DNA from: Odontocerum albicorne | Taxonomy: Eukaryota > Arthropoda > Insecta > Trichoptera > Odontoceridae | Length of the DNA: 64,000 nucleotides | Assembly: GCA_949825065.1 (NCBI GenBank) | Contig: OX463864.1 | Coordinates: 10,839,787 to 10,903,786, forward strand | Direction: 5' to 3' | Shown: piece by piece, positions 10,480-21,044 of the stretch | Numbering within the stretch: the stretch's first letter is position 1 | Layout of the letters: every line of letters starts with the position of its first letter | Notes under the pieces: generated by a model | What the model was told of the DNA's origin: nothing | Database searches by the model: none | Seen by the model: only the letters and a program-made list of their open reading frames with translations | Position numbers and translations under genes: made by a program

Positions 10480-10620
10480 AACTAAGTCATAGGTATCCTT
10501 AAATTCCCGAATACTAGGCGGAAAAAATACCTGTGTCATTCAACGGGAGTAGCACAGCGCGGAGTTCGAACCGACAATCTTCCGCACGGAAATCCAATGC
10601 GTTACCGCGCGGCTATGCAC
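10480..10620 (-). mobile_element. SINE-like tRNA-derived head
   Basis: On the minus strand the A-box-like ATAGCCGCGCGGTAACG is followed by the B-box GGTTCGAACTC at normal spacing. The acceptor and T stems do not pair well, so I do not call a tRNA gene. Confidence 0.5.
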
Positions 10621-10639
10621 CTCACAATTCCATACATGC

Positions 10640-11290
10640 ATCTCATTGTATGTTGTATAGTACGACACTTTTGTTGTAAACAGTACAACCTGGCGGACTT
10701 TTTATCATGTGGCAATCTCTTTCAACAACCAACAATATGTTTTTCAAGAACATGTAAAAAGCGTGGAGAAAAATGCATCTTTCTATCTGTAGATTTTGTA
10801 ATTGTTATATAACGAATGAAACTATTTTGTAGAAGTTCACACATCGAAACACGTCAGTAGTCTTAATAAAACTATAAGAAATACATTGAGATTTAATAAC
10901 GCTTTCTTTGTGTACAATACAACTTGTTGGATTTATTGCCATGTGGTAATCTTTTTCAATCAATCAAAGAAGTGTTAAAGACGCCTTAAGTTAAAATCAA
11001 ATTGGATTTTTTTTCTTAAATCTGGGTTTCAACGGGAATCGAGCATATAACTCAAGGGCTAGAAGACGGACATGTAATTTGCTTCATTTACTTTTGTCTG
11101 GTGAGTTGGAAGAGATTGCCGCCTGGCAATAAACCCGCCAGATTATATTTGCAAGAAAAGTGTAAAATAAATAAATGTCGTTAAGGAGGCTTTAAGTGAA
11201 TACTAGATTAAAACTTTTTTTTAAAATCAGATACTAGCAGGAATCGAAGTCGGAAGATAGGTGTCACACTTAAATTGTTTAACCTTTTGA
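10640..11290. mobile_element. Cluster of SINE and family B tail fragments
   Basis: Three tail fragments keep the hairpin core: ACCTGGCGGACTTTTTATCA (about 10690, minus), GATTTATTGCCATGTGG (10930, minus) and ATTGCCGCCTGGCAAT (11117, plus). Two B-box-like pieces (ACGGGAATCGAGC near 11033; CAGGAATCGAAG near 11240) are SINE heads on the minus strand. The order implies at least two tandem or nested insertions. Confidence 0.5.
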
Positions 11291-11429
11291 CTACGGAGAC
11301 TTATACGTTTTTAATTACAGCAAGATTTTATTTGGTTAGGATAAACAAACATAATTTGTTAATGAATCATTTTTCTACTCGCAAATAACTTTCTAAAAGT
11401 AAATCAACTAAAAATTCGTCTCCATGGAT

Positions 11430-11650
11430 TGAATATAGTACAAATTACCCCGGGCAAAAACGGGACGGAAGATGCCGGCTCCTTCATCTTAAATCCGGAA
11501 CACGGTGGTTGGGGATGTAGGAGGGTAGGCCAGTGGGCTGGGGTGGGGTCAGGGTGGCGGGAGAATGAAGCGAGTAATATTATTTAAATGGTGGTAGGAA
11601 GGGGGTGGCTCGGCACAAGGGGTGGGATGCTGCTTCAACCACTTCCGTTT
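11430..11650. other. G-rich strand-biased patch
   Basis: The plus strand has many runs of G (GGTTGGGGATGTAGGAGGG, GGGCTGGGGTGGGGTCAGGG) and could form G-quadruplexes. No reading frame of interest. It is one of several such patches in the window. Confidence 0.4.
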
Positions 11651-11867
11651 TTACACTTTTGTGCTCCGGATATCTTGCATTTTACCTTTTCACTAATGCC
11701 CATCAAAAGGCACCTCCGTATTAAATGTTTTTAATCTTAACTAATTAATTATGGAAAGATTTCGATAATGTGGTACCTTCAAAGCACCTTGAAGCATTTC
11801 TGTTCTTCACTTAGCCATAATCTAGATTACAGTTATTCGAAGAATGCAATCTTGGTATAACAATTTG

Positions 11868-12895
11868 GTGGGCATATTACTAGGTGGCAATATCTTCCCA
11901 CCACTCAGATAAAAAATAATAAAAAAAGCTACATGGTCGAAAAAATTTATTCAAATCAATATTTATTTGTGTAAAATTCATAAACAATATACGAGTAAAT
12001 AATAAAAATCAATGTAAGATATCATCGATCAATGAAGAGCTCACTACTTGTTTTTAAGAAATATTTTTACTGTTATAAGAAACACTGGTGTGTTAATCAA
12101 TAAATAAATATGTCAAAAGGAAGGGATGGTAGAAAAAAAAATTAAAATAGGGGATGAAACACGTAACATTACTTACTTAAGTAAGTAATTTTAAAATTAA
12201 GAGTTTTTTGTCGCTTTTTAAAACGTAGCACTGACGGAACGAGTTTAACATTAATTAGTGACTGGTTTTATAGTCGTATTGCATAGACAGTTAAGTACGG
12301 CGGGCGTAAAAAACGGTTAAGTGGGAAAATCAATAAGCAATCTCTACTTGAACATAGCGTAAGTTCATGATCGGAAAGAAGCGGAATATTTTCAGCGAGA
12401 TAAAAGTGGTGGAACACTTAAGGGTGACAATGTGTGAATTTCGCCTTTTTTTCTTTCTTATATGAAAGTTCTTTCTTATATGAAAATCGTGCTTTTACAG
12501 GTTAATGATAAACCTCAAACAAACATTTTGAATATGCTATAGTTTGTCAAACGACTCTTTCGTAATGTCTCAATAACAGACGTCCACATACCTACATAAA
12601 AAAATCGAAAACAGCAGGGCAAACACGAACAAAATTTTGGTTTCAGTAGGCTGAAATCTTTGAAACACTTTAAGGATGTGAAGGGTGAAAAAGATCCTTC
12701 GATTCACCTCATTTATTTGGACTCGTCATGAAAGAGTGTTATCCACTCCAGCGTTTTCAAATGTTTTATTTAATGGAATGATAGAGCCATGCAGTAAATT
12801 TGGAAGAAGTAAGTCAGCGATGAATTTGTTAAAAAGCTGTTAACTGCCAATGAGGATTGCTTGAGACTTCGTAGGATTAATGAGTAAGCCATGCT
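11868..12895 (-). mobile_element. Family B LINE: RT C-terminal half and 3' tail, decayed
   Basis: On the minus strand, from the right end, frames read HGLLINPTKSQAILIG and HGSIIPLNKTFENAGV. These correspond to the NPxKSQxI and xxVKNLGV region of non-LTR reverse transcriptases just after the catalytic core. Next come FQPTETKILFVLPCC and SRLTNYSIFKMF, then the C-terminal SERLWN and FKKRL words near 12200-12260. The 3' tail with the hairpin (mutated) is at 11868-11910. Many frameshifts and stops; the catalytic YADD part is absent. Confidence 0.65.
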
Positions 12896-12929
12896 TCTTA
12901 GTTTACTCGGAAATTCGTAATCACCTTAA

Positions 12930-13062
12930 AGGTTAACCTTAAATCAAGTAACGTAGAACACTTGATTTCCAACCCGGAAAGTTTAGGTTCAATTCCTGAT
13001 GGAACCCAAAAATAGGACAAAGCTGAGTTTTTCTCATAGGGCCTTCCAACCATTTTTTTTAT
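12930..13062 (+). mobile_element. SINE fragment with B-box
   Basis: AACGTAGAACACTTGATTTCC..GTTTAGGTTCAATTCCTGAT then GGAACCCA and AGGGCC match the head-body junction of the tRNA-derived SINEs. The 3' half is missing. Confidence 0.5.
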
Positions 13063-13269
13063 ATTTATGTAGTTTAAAAAATATCTACATATAAACAAGT
13101 TAACATCTATTATTTTACAATTGAGATTTTACATACTTATAAGGTGGATAAAGGTCTGGAGTTCAAACAGCCTAGCAAGTTGCCAGTATTTTCTCAGAAA
13201 ATTACGAATACAGCAAAACTGTTCTTTGACACTATTCCAACAGAGTAGTTAAAATACATACGAATAGAA

Positions 13270-13546
13270 TATTGTAATTTATTTTTATCAAACAATGTTT
13301 ATTCCACTTTTTTGTAACGGTATAACCCTACCGGTTTCAAGGCTTTCACATCATCTTCAGGGGAGCACAAACAAGACTAAATGCTGTTCGAACTGGTACA
13401 CGCTTCAACGGTTGGGGGCAGAGGGGTGAGGGAGACATGGGACGATTTCGGCCAAGAGCGGAGAGATTTTTGAGATATAACTGTTCACCAGATGTTCGGA
13501 TCGATGTACTGGCTTAGAAATTTCTAGGTCCTCTAGAATAGAATTC
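13270..13546 (-). mobile_element. Foldback/Penelope-like repeat, copy P2 with 9-bp target duplication
   Basis: Flanked by CGAATAGAA at 13261-13269 and again at 13547-13555. On the minus strand, 13360 down to 13312 holds CTGAAGA, a GAAA-capped stem (here with one mismatch), GAAAC, and CCGGTA..TACCG, a hammerhead-like core. The plus-strand right part (TGTTCGAACTGGTAC to GTTCGGATCGATGT) is shared only with copy P5. Confidence 0.75.
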
Positions 13547-13574
13547 CGAATAGAAAACGAAAAATATCGTTATT

Positions 13575-13668
13575 ATCGGCGGCCGTGGTCTTAAGGTTAG
13601 CATTCACACTAAACAAGCGAGCGTCCTAGGTTCGATTTCTAGTGGATTCACTGCCACTGATTTTATTA
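13575..13668 (+). mobile_element. tRNA-like SINE head
   Basis: GCCGTGGTCTTAAGGTTAGC and TAGGTTCGATTTCTAGTGG resemble A and B boxes at tRNA spacing. There are no clean acceptor pairing, CCA site or terminator run, so this is read as a SINE head, not a tRNA gene. Confidence 0.45.
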
Positions 13669-13854
13669 TTTGACCATATAACGTATGTATTTATGTTTTT
13701 CTGTAGCTTATAATATTTTTTATAAACACTAAAGTGCTTTATAAAACTCTAGCGAAAAGCTTCTAGAAATTGAAAGGAGGAGATAAGGGCAGACTAATTG
13801 ACGTAGAAATACTCGTATTTTTTTGACTTTCTGGTATTACAATGTTAGTTGTTA

Positions 13855-14196
13855 GTTAGAGACGGATGCTGTAAGTAGAATTAAGAGAGGACTGTTGAGA
13901 TAGTTTGGCCATATTGAGAGAATGCGTTTCAAAAGACTTAGGAAACAAATATTCAAATCTGTCTAAAATGAATAAATAGAGAGAGATGAAGATGTAGACA
14001 ATAGAAAGAGTGGAAGGAGATGCTTGGGAAAAATACACTTATGAGTGTGTTATAATTATGAGAAACATTAAAACACGTATGACGAGACGAATATGGGTGT
14101 AAACGAGAGGAGAACTGTGTGCATCAATAAAAAAGGCGTGGAAGTATGTTTTCTTTGTCTACCTCAAAAGGGCCATCGTGCAATAATATGTATGTA
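13855..14196 (+). mobile_element. Family A LINE fragment
   Basis: RGLLR*FGHIERMRFKRLRKQIF, then a degraded GRPRK region and a terminal CVYLKRAIVQ in place of SAYPxREMA. Stops and frameshifts are present throughout. Confidence 0.6.
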
Positions 14197-14574
14197 TAAA
14201 CGCAATCAGAGTTAATTTTAAAGTCCCCTCTATATGGGCTTGTATGAAAAAAACACCATGAAATACCCATTTAATGTGCTTGATTTTTTTACATATATAT
14301 ACAGAATAGATAAATACTTTTTCGAAATGTCAAATAAATTTATATCAATGTTCCCTCTAATATTTTTACTAACTGTGCGGGAAAAAGATGTTGCCGACAA
14401 CTGCAACAACTGCTCAACGTGATTTGTTATACTATAGTCAATGACTATGTTCCATGTAACTAAAATGTAATGTAACAGAATCCTTTAAAAAATTCGTTCA
14501 CTAAACAGTGATATAAAAAGAACAATTATAAAAATACCGAATTCGTAAAATAGCGTACATACCAACACACCATC

Positions 14575-15085
14575 TCCCTGTCAGTGTATAGGTAACATAT
14601 ATATGACATATGTCGTTCAAGCTCTTCTTCATCCATACACCTTCTCATACAACACCTACGATTTATCTGACTTTTTACATTTCCTTTTTTCAAAATATTA
14701 TACTTGATTCAACCATACTTTCCTTGGTATTCCTCTACCACGACTTCCACTCACATTTGCACTGTATATTTGTTTTATTAGTATTTCTTCATTCATTCGT
14801 TCCACGTGCTCAAACCATCTCAGAGTATTCCCTTTATCTTATTAATTTATTTTTTAACACTTCATTGTATTTGATGAGCTTATTACCAGGCGGCAAACTC
14901 TTGCAAACAATGCCAACAAAAATAAATAAAGGAGGTCGCCAAAAAATATTCAAATAATTAAGAGTTTTTTCATTCGCTTTTTGAAACTTGCTTAAGTCAA
15001 CACATCAAGTCTTAAGCTCACGTTGATTCTGATTCTCTCATACATTGCCACCCCATGTATTCTTCGAAGTGTACGCATTTCTACA
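14575..15085 (-). mobile_element. Family A LINE fragment interrupted by a family B tail
   Basis: 14575-14835 on the minus strand carries the family A GRGIPRKVWLNQV, KKGNVKSDKS and CMRRCMDEEELE words. 15000-15085 carries MRTLRRIHGVAMYERI, which normally lies immediately 5' of it. The 160 bp between (14838-14995) is a family B 3' end (ACFKKRMKKLLII-like plus the tail hairpin), so B inserted into A. Confidence 0.65.
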
Positions 15086-15239
15086 GCGTTCATTATAAAT
15101 ATATTTTTGAAATATCTTGAATTGTGCAGGTTAAATTTGTTCCTCTCAGAAAATATCGTATTTATAGATAAAATTTTTAAAAAAGAGACGTTAATTAAGA
15201 CATTTTAAAACATGTTATTGCCATATTGAAAAATATATA

Positions 15240-15950
15240 AGGAATATATTATTCCTGGAATATTTCGACTTGAACCAGTTAGTGTTCCAAACAGGGGGGT
15301 TCAAAAAGAACTGTTGAGGAGGAGGCATTAGAGGGGTGCGGCTGAGGGTAGCAAAAACTAAGCCACTTTTGCTGCGGTCTCACTCTACCGCCCATCCCGG
15401 TCTAGGGTTACCTTCGTACAGACTGTCCGTTAAGAAAAGGGGATCGATTAGATTTATCAGTTTTCTTTGTTAAACCGTTACCAATACATACATATATTCT
15501 ATCAAACCATTCCTCTATCAAGGTAGATATCTTAGAGCGCCAGACATTAACCTTATCATACAGACATTTTTCTGTCTTAACTTTTCCTTCTTTCAAAATA
15601 ATTTCTGTGATACTTTTCTACACTCACTTATGCATTACACATTTGTTTGTTCAGTCTAAAAGTTTTTTTTTTAATTAGATAAACGATTCTTTAATTATCT
15701 AGCTACAAGTTGTCTTTAAAATTATGGGGTGTAAATTTATTATAAAATGTATTGAATAAAAATAAATTAATATTTTTTTTTTTTTGAGTTCTTACAAATA
15801 CTGGTCAATGTTTTGATCTAGGAACTCTTGATATACGAGTCTATGGAACTGCAAACATCAATAATCATGTCAAGTTACATTATGACGTATTATGCCTTTA
15901 ATTCATCAATTCTGTCCGGTCTGAATCATAAAACCTATCTATGAAGTGCA
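15240..15950. other. No gene; mixed AT-rich and one G-rich patch
   Basis: 15290-15420 is GC-richer (GAGGAGGAGGCATTAGAGGG), and the minus frame at 15408-15596 (KEGKVKTEKCLYDKVNVW) might be a very diverged LINE tail. The rest is AT-rich with T-runs. Confidence 0.3.
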
Positions 15951-15964
15951 TTCATGAAAAAGGT

Positions 15965-16145
15965 CCAGTTTTGCGAGGTTTAGTCTTGACGCAGAAACGT
16001 CTGGTATTATACAAAAACTTCTTGGTGCAGAAATGTCTTGGGGCATACATTGGCTCAGATACTTTCTGATACGAGTATGTGAACGCACTGGCGCAGTAAC
16101 GCCTGGGGTGTATACGTTCGCATTGCTGAAACAGTAGCGTTGAAT
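15965..16145 (+). repeat. Three diverged units around GCAGAAACGTCTGG
   Basis: ACGCAGAAACGTCTGG (15988), GTGCAGAAATGTCTTGG (16025) and GCGCAGTAACGCCTGG (16091) each precede a TATACA/CATACA word. They look like an irregular tandem repeat. The overlapping minus-strand 111-codon frame (15952-16287) shows no known domain and is probably incidental. Confidence 0.4.
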
Positions 16146-16284
16146 CGCTGAAATTTAGAATTTTTTTTTCGTCTTGATTATATTTGATGAATTGTTTTTT
16201 ATTGCATTTTTTAAGTGTTAGCCATGTAGAATGAATGATTGAAAAAAACACGAACAAAAGTATAGTGCATATAATAGTGGAAGG

Positions 16285-16470
16285 CATGGTTGGGTTGAGT
16301 GAATTACATTCAAAAAAGGAAACCTAGGAAATCAGAGAATTCGTAGTAGTGGTATAATAAGGTGTATGGATGTAGAAAATGCCAAAAATGCGTCTCAAGA
16401 TATTGAAATATGGCATTCTGTTCTCTCAGTCTACCCCAACAGGTAAAACGTTTGATGGTTTTTATGTATG
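16285..16470 (+). mobile_element. Family A LINE fragment (terminal codons)
   Basis: GMVGLSELHSKKET, then QRIRSSGIIRCMDVENAKNA and VYPNR before the end. Decayed. Confidence 0.6.
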
Positions 16471-16494
16471 AACAAGAATGTTTTTGATTACTTT

Positions 16495-17620
16495 TTACTA
16501 TCCGTATCGTTGTATTATATACAACTACATTGATATTTTTATATTCCGTATAGTTGTATTATTTACGACTACATTGATATTTTTGCTTTCCGTATCGTTG
16601 TATTATATACGACTTCATTGATATTTTTGCTTTCCATATCGTTGTATTATACACGAGTACATTGATATTTTTGCTTTCCGTATCGTTGTATTATATACGA
16701 CTACATTGATATTTTTGCTTTCCGTATCGTTGTATTTATTATATACGACTGCATTGATATTTTTGCTTTCCGTATCGTTGTATTATACACGAGTACATTG
16801 ATATTTTTGCTTTCCGTATCGTTGTATTATATACGACTACATTGATATTTTTGCTTTCCGTGTCGTTGTATTTATTATACACGAGTACATTGATATTTTT
16901 GCTTTCCGTATCGTTGTATTATACACGAGTACATTCATATTTTTGCTTTCCGTATCGTTGTATTATAAACGAGTACATTGATATTTTTGCTTTCCGTATC
17001 GTTGTATTATACACGAGTACATTGATATTTTTGCTTTCCGTATCGTTGTATTATATACGACTACATTGATATTTTTGCTTTCCGTAGCGTTGTATTTATT
17101 ATACACGAGTACATTGATATTTTTGCTTTCCGTATCGTTGTATTATACACGAGTACATTGATATTTTTGCTTTCCGTATCGTTGTATTATACACGAGTAC
17201 ATTGATATTTTTGCTTTCCGTATCGTTGTATTATATACGACTACATTGATATTTTTGCTTTCCGTAGCGTTGTATTTATTATACACGAGTACATTGATAT
17301 TTTTGCTTTCCGTATCGTTGTATAATACACGAGTACATTGATATTTTTGCTTTCCGTATCGTTGTATTATACACGACTACATTGATATTTTTGCTTTCCG
17401 TATCGTTGTATTATACACGAGTAAATTAATATTTTTGCTTTCCGCATCGTTGTATTATACACGAGTAAATTGATATTTTTGATTTCCGTATCGTTGTATT
17501 ATACACGAGTACATTGATATTTTTGCTTTCCATATCGTTGTATTATACACAAGTATATTGAAATTTTTTCTTTCCGTATCGTTGTATTATATAGGTACAC
17601 GAGTACATTGATATTTTTAA
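16495..17620 (+). repeat. 44/48-bp satellite array, about 25 units, with 180-bp higher order
   Basis: The basic unit TTTTTGCTTTCCGTATCGTT plus GTATTATACACGAGTACATTGATA-type bases is 44 bp. Units carrying ATACGACTAC (16695, 16831, 17055, 17235) are each followed by a 48-bp unit with an extra TATT. 17041-17220 and 17221-17400 are almost identical 180-bp blocks, differing at about 2 positions. The repeated frame IFLLSVSLYYTR is a by-product. Confidence 0.97.
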
Positions 17621-17639
17621 ACTTCCAAGTTTAAATGAA

Positions 17640-17925
17640 ACATGTTTATTCCACTTTTCTTTCCTGTTTATTCCACTTTTCGTAACGGTGTAACCCTACC
17701 GGTTTCAAGGCTTTCACCCCATCGTCAGGGGAGTACAAATAAGACTCTTGATTGTGCTCCCCCTTGATTGTGCTCCAAGAGTCTTGTTTGTGCTCCCTGA
17801 TGATGAGGTGAAAGCCTTGAATCCGGTAGAGTTATACGATTATGAACAGTATTTGTTAAAACAAATTACAATGTCTTTAAACCTGCACAGTATTAATGCC
17901 TTAACTAACATATAACTAATATCTC
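17640..17925. mobile_element. Foldback/Penelope-like repeat, copy P3 with both arms
   Basis: The left arm (17666-17760) and right arm (17770-17880) are inverted copies. The minus-strand core in the left arm is CTGACGA (17722-17728) and the plus-strand core in the right arm is CTGATGA (17797-17803). Each is followed by a stem capped GTGAAAG and then TTGAA. The centre has short AAGAGTCTTG-type repeats. Confidence 0.8.
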
Positions 17926-17929
17926 ACTG

Positions 17930-18115
17930 TCTATTGTTTTTTTTTGGTAAGGCATTCCATCTTGGTGAGCTATCTATAGTAATGTGTTCTATCATCGTGG
18001 TAAAACCATTTCATCTTGGTGAGCTGTCTATAGTAACGTGTTCTATCATCGTTGTCAAACCATTTAATCTTGGTGAGCTGTCTATATTAACGTGTTCTTT
18101 CATCGTGGTGTGTAA
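17930..18115 (+). repeat. Minisatellite, about 54-bp units
   Basis: Three units of CATCTTGGTGAGCTGTCTAT..GTGTTCTATCATCGTGGT-type sequence, the same family as 9128-9400 and in the same position relative to a foldback copy. Confidence 0.85.
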
Positions 18116-18119
18116 TACC

Positions 18120-18880
18120 TACTTGAAATAATAAAAAAAAATCATTTGACATGCCACATTTGTCACAATGTTTTAATGTAACGTACTTTTTTCTAATGTT
18201 TTTGTGAAAACGTTTTAAAATGTTGAATTCTTTTATACATATTTTTTAAAGGATTAGGGAAACCTGTAATGTGCAAATTACTTTGAAAATAAATTAAAAT
18301 ATTATGTTCAAATGTTGTTTTTTTTTTATTAACAAATAAATCATTGTATTGTAGTTAAGGGTAAGATTTTTAGATTTAACATCACGGTTTATGTATTTAT
18401 TAAAAATACAAGCAAAAATAAACCAAAACAGTAAATAGACCCGTGATTATAACAGACCGTTACTTTTGGTCAAACAACCAGTATTCGATTTAGTTAAACA
18501 AATAGTTAACAGAGTAAAATATCAAGATAATCTTGTTTTGTGAATAAACAGGTTTTAACCCTTTTTACCCAATTATTATTGTTACACAATTATTATTGTA
18601 AATCGCTCAAATTTGAAACAGATGTCTTTTCAATACATCTACAATAAAAATCTAGTCAGACCTGTTTATATTTCGGCTAGCTATTTTGTTTCTTTGGAAA
18701 TTGCTAGGGTACTATCAAATATCGGTCAGTTTTTCTTTGAGTCGAATTCACTCAATGTATACCATACTTGCAACCACCCATAATTTTTTTATTAAATTAA
18801 AACATTCATGAAAATAAGTCGGGTGGATTTTTTTGATATTTTTTTAAAGTGATTATATTTTTCCTATAGATCTACCATAC
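18120..18880. other. AT-rich DNA, nothing recognised
   Basis: No open frame or repeat end that I can support. Confidence 0.4.
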
Positions 18881-18884
18881 CAGT

Positions 18885-19015
18885 CCACTTTCCATCCTTA
18901 GTACACAGAAAACTATGTGGCTGTAGAGGGGGTCAAAAACTGGTAGTGGGGGGTGGGGTGGCTAAGGGTGTAGAAGGAGGAGGTAGCAAAGAAGCCTGAA
19001 CAGAAAATTCGCTCT
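18885..19015. other. G-rich strand-biased patch
   Basis: The plus strand has GTAGAGGGGG and GTAGTGGGGGGTGGGGTGGC followed by GGG, GGAGGAGG. A G-quadruplex is possible. No coding frame. Confidence 0.4.
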
Positions 19016-19416
19016 TTGATTGCTTTCACATCCGAATGGTCCAATATCTCCGACTACTTGCAAAGTAAACCAGCACCTATTACAAAAAAAGATAAAGCAT
19101 ATAATAGTTGAAAATAGAAACAAGGGGTTTCAGGAAAATTACCAATATAAGAGATATCGGATAAGAGAAGTTGAGTTTTGATACAGCAAACGGGAACATG
19201 GGGTAATTGTCAACCCCGTTGGGTTGAGTTTGTGGGGAGTTTTCGGGGTGTTTTTTCACCCCCCATTGCTTAGGGTCATTTAAGGGTAATTAAAGCTTTT
19301 GTCTTTTAGAAAATAAAATCGGTCGATAGTGACTTTTTTCTTGGTCATGTTCGTTGATAAAATAAAGGCTGGATATTTAATATAATTTATGAAGAATTTT
19401 ATTTCATGATGTTTAT

Positions 19417-19860
19417 TTGAAGCTTGTTTTTCACGTATTCAATGTTCTTTGCTTTGTACTTGATGTTTTTGTTATGTACTCGACGTTTTTTGTTATGTAC
19501 TCGACGGTTTTTCGTTGTCTACTTCACGTTTTTTTTGTTACTTACTCGACGTTTTTTCATTGTCTACTCCACGTTTTTTTGTTACTTACTCGACGTTTTT
19601 TGCTACTTAATTGACGTTTTTTTATTATGTATTAGACATTTTTTGCTGTGCACTTGACGGTTTTTTGTTATGTACTTGACGTTTTTTCGTCACTTAATTG
19701 ATGTGTTTTGTTATATACAATACTAGACGTTTTTCGATGTCCACTTGACGCTTTTTGTTACTTGCTTGACTTTTTTGTGATGTGACGTTTTTCTTGTACT
19801 CGACGTATTTTGTTACTTGATGTTTTTCGTTATGTACTAGACTTTTTTATACTCTGGGCA
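19417..19860 (+). repeat. Degenerate tandem array of about 20-22 bp
   Basis: The theme TACTCGACGTTTTTTGTTA recurs some 20 times with substitutions (CTTGACG, TCCACG, TTGATG) and indels. It is an old array compared with the satellite at 16.5 kb. Overlapping ORFs are incidental. Confidence 0.85.
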
Positions 19861-19924
19861 TTCTTTACTTTTTTGGTCCCATTTCGCCCAAATAAGATAT
19901 GAAAAAACTCTCAAAAAAATAAAA

Positions 19925-20055
19925 TAAATCGCAAGTACTGTCTAAGAAGATTTATAGATGTGGAAGAGGCGAAATATATGTATCGAGATATGTAAGTCTA
20001 GCGCTCTATCATTTCTGCCTTCCCCAGCAGGAACAGTATGATAGTATGTATGGGG
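19925..20055 (+). mobile_element. Family A LINE 3' terminal fragment
   Basis: NRKYCLRRFIDVEEAKYMYRDM followed by SISAFPSR, the last codons of the family ORF, 5'-truncated. Confidence 0.6.
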
Positions 20056-20079
20056 TGTATCTTGGCCGGGAGGATGTTC

Positions 20080-20215
20080 TTAGATGAGCCCACACCTTTT
20101 GATAGCTTCTGTTTTTTAATGTATTCACTTTTTAATGTGTTCTTGAAATGTGTCTAAATGTATTATGTACATACTATGTTGCTATCAATAAACCTGTATT
20201 TATTTATTTAATGTA
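20080..20215 (+). mobile_element. Retroelement 3' end, family G
   Basis: It ends TATGTTGCTATCAATAAACC then (TTTA)n. The same end is found in reverse complement at 39525-39680 (GGTTTATTGATAGCAGCATA). The AATAAA signal and simple tail suggest a non-LTR element. Confidence 0.5.
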
Positions 20216-20219
20216 TGTA

Positions 20220-20835
20220 TGTATTTATTGAGTAACCCGGTTATACATACCGGTAATAAGTAACAAACAAAAGCTGGTAGATTAGACGAAATTGCTTTGT
20301 GTATTTACACGAAAGTGACCATTGCATGATTTTTGGATTGGGTGGAATACGAAACCGTAAACATCTTATATCCAGGAAACCCAACTAGCAATCTGAACTA
20401 ATTGATGAAAAATATTGTTTGTAGTTGTGTTTTTGATTATTATAATTATTTAACATTATTGTATCGTCTCTTTGAGACGAGCCACTTGGCGTAATGTTTT
20501 TTCTGGATATTTTTTTCATAATGGACTGGACTGATTTTGGCATATGCGTATTTTTAAATGTTTAAATGTGAACTTCTTATTAAACTCTGTTATTCCTATT
20601 TGGTCGTTCCTTCAAATTTGAGGATTGTGATCATCCTGGTGCTCAACAAACCCTCTCCAGCACAAACGATATCTTGCTCAATCTAATGCCTTCCAAAATG
20701 AGCCCAGTGTGTTTTTTTTTCACCTGGTCATTCCATCGAAGAGGTACTTAGCCTCTGTTACTTTTGCCATTCTTACCGTTAGAAATAGTTCGTCAAAACT
20801 GTCGTCCTCTCCTTACGCTGTGTTTCCAAAATATT
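20220..20835. other. No gene recognised
   Basis: Mixed sequence. 20590-20830 has a locally balanced composition and may be the antisense of a LINE ORF, but I cannot place it in a family. The short ORFs 20709-20912 and 20764-21033 run into the palindrome. Confidence 0.3.
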
Positions 20836-20841
20836 GTAAAG

Positions 20842-21028
20842 CCGTATATCGATTACGCGCGGCAAACCATCGAACATTGGCTCGCGCGGCAGCCGCACTT
20901 AATGGATACTGAGTTGCCGCGCGAGCCAAATCGAACATATTTGGCTCGCGCGGCAACTCAGTATCCATTAAGCGCGGCTGCCGCGCGAGCCAATGTTCGA
21001 TGGTTTGCCGCGCGAAATCGATACACGG
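20842..21028. mobile_element. 190-bp GC-rich near-perfect palindrome (hairpin element)
   Basis: Arms of about 90 bp (20842-20931 and 20939-21028) pair with only about three mismatches around a 7-base spacer. Each arm holds three copies of GGCTCGCGCGGCA-type words in both orientations. GC content is far above the surroundings. No target duplication is obvious. It probably is a foldback MITE; the transcript would be a long hairpin and a good Dicer substrate. Confidence 0.85.
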
Positions 21029-21044
21029 CTTAAGATTCTTCTAG

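Noticed and set aside
16842..17069. 75-codon ORF with repeated IFLLSVSLYY
   Set aside because: It is translation of the 44/48-bp satellite; the period causes the repeated peptide.
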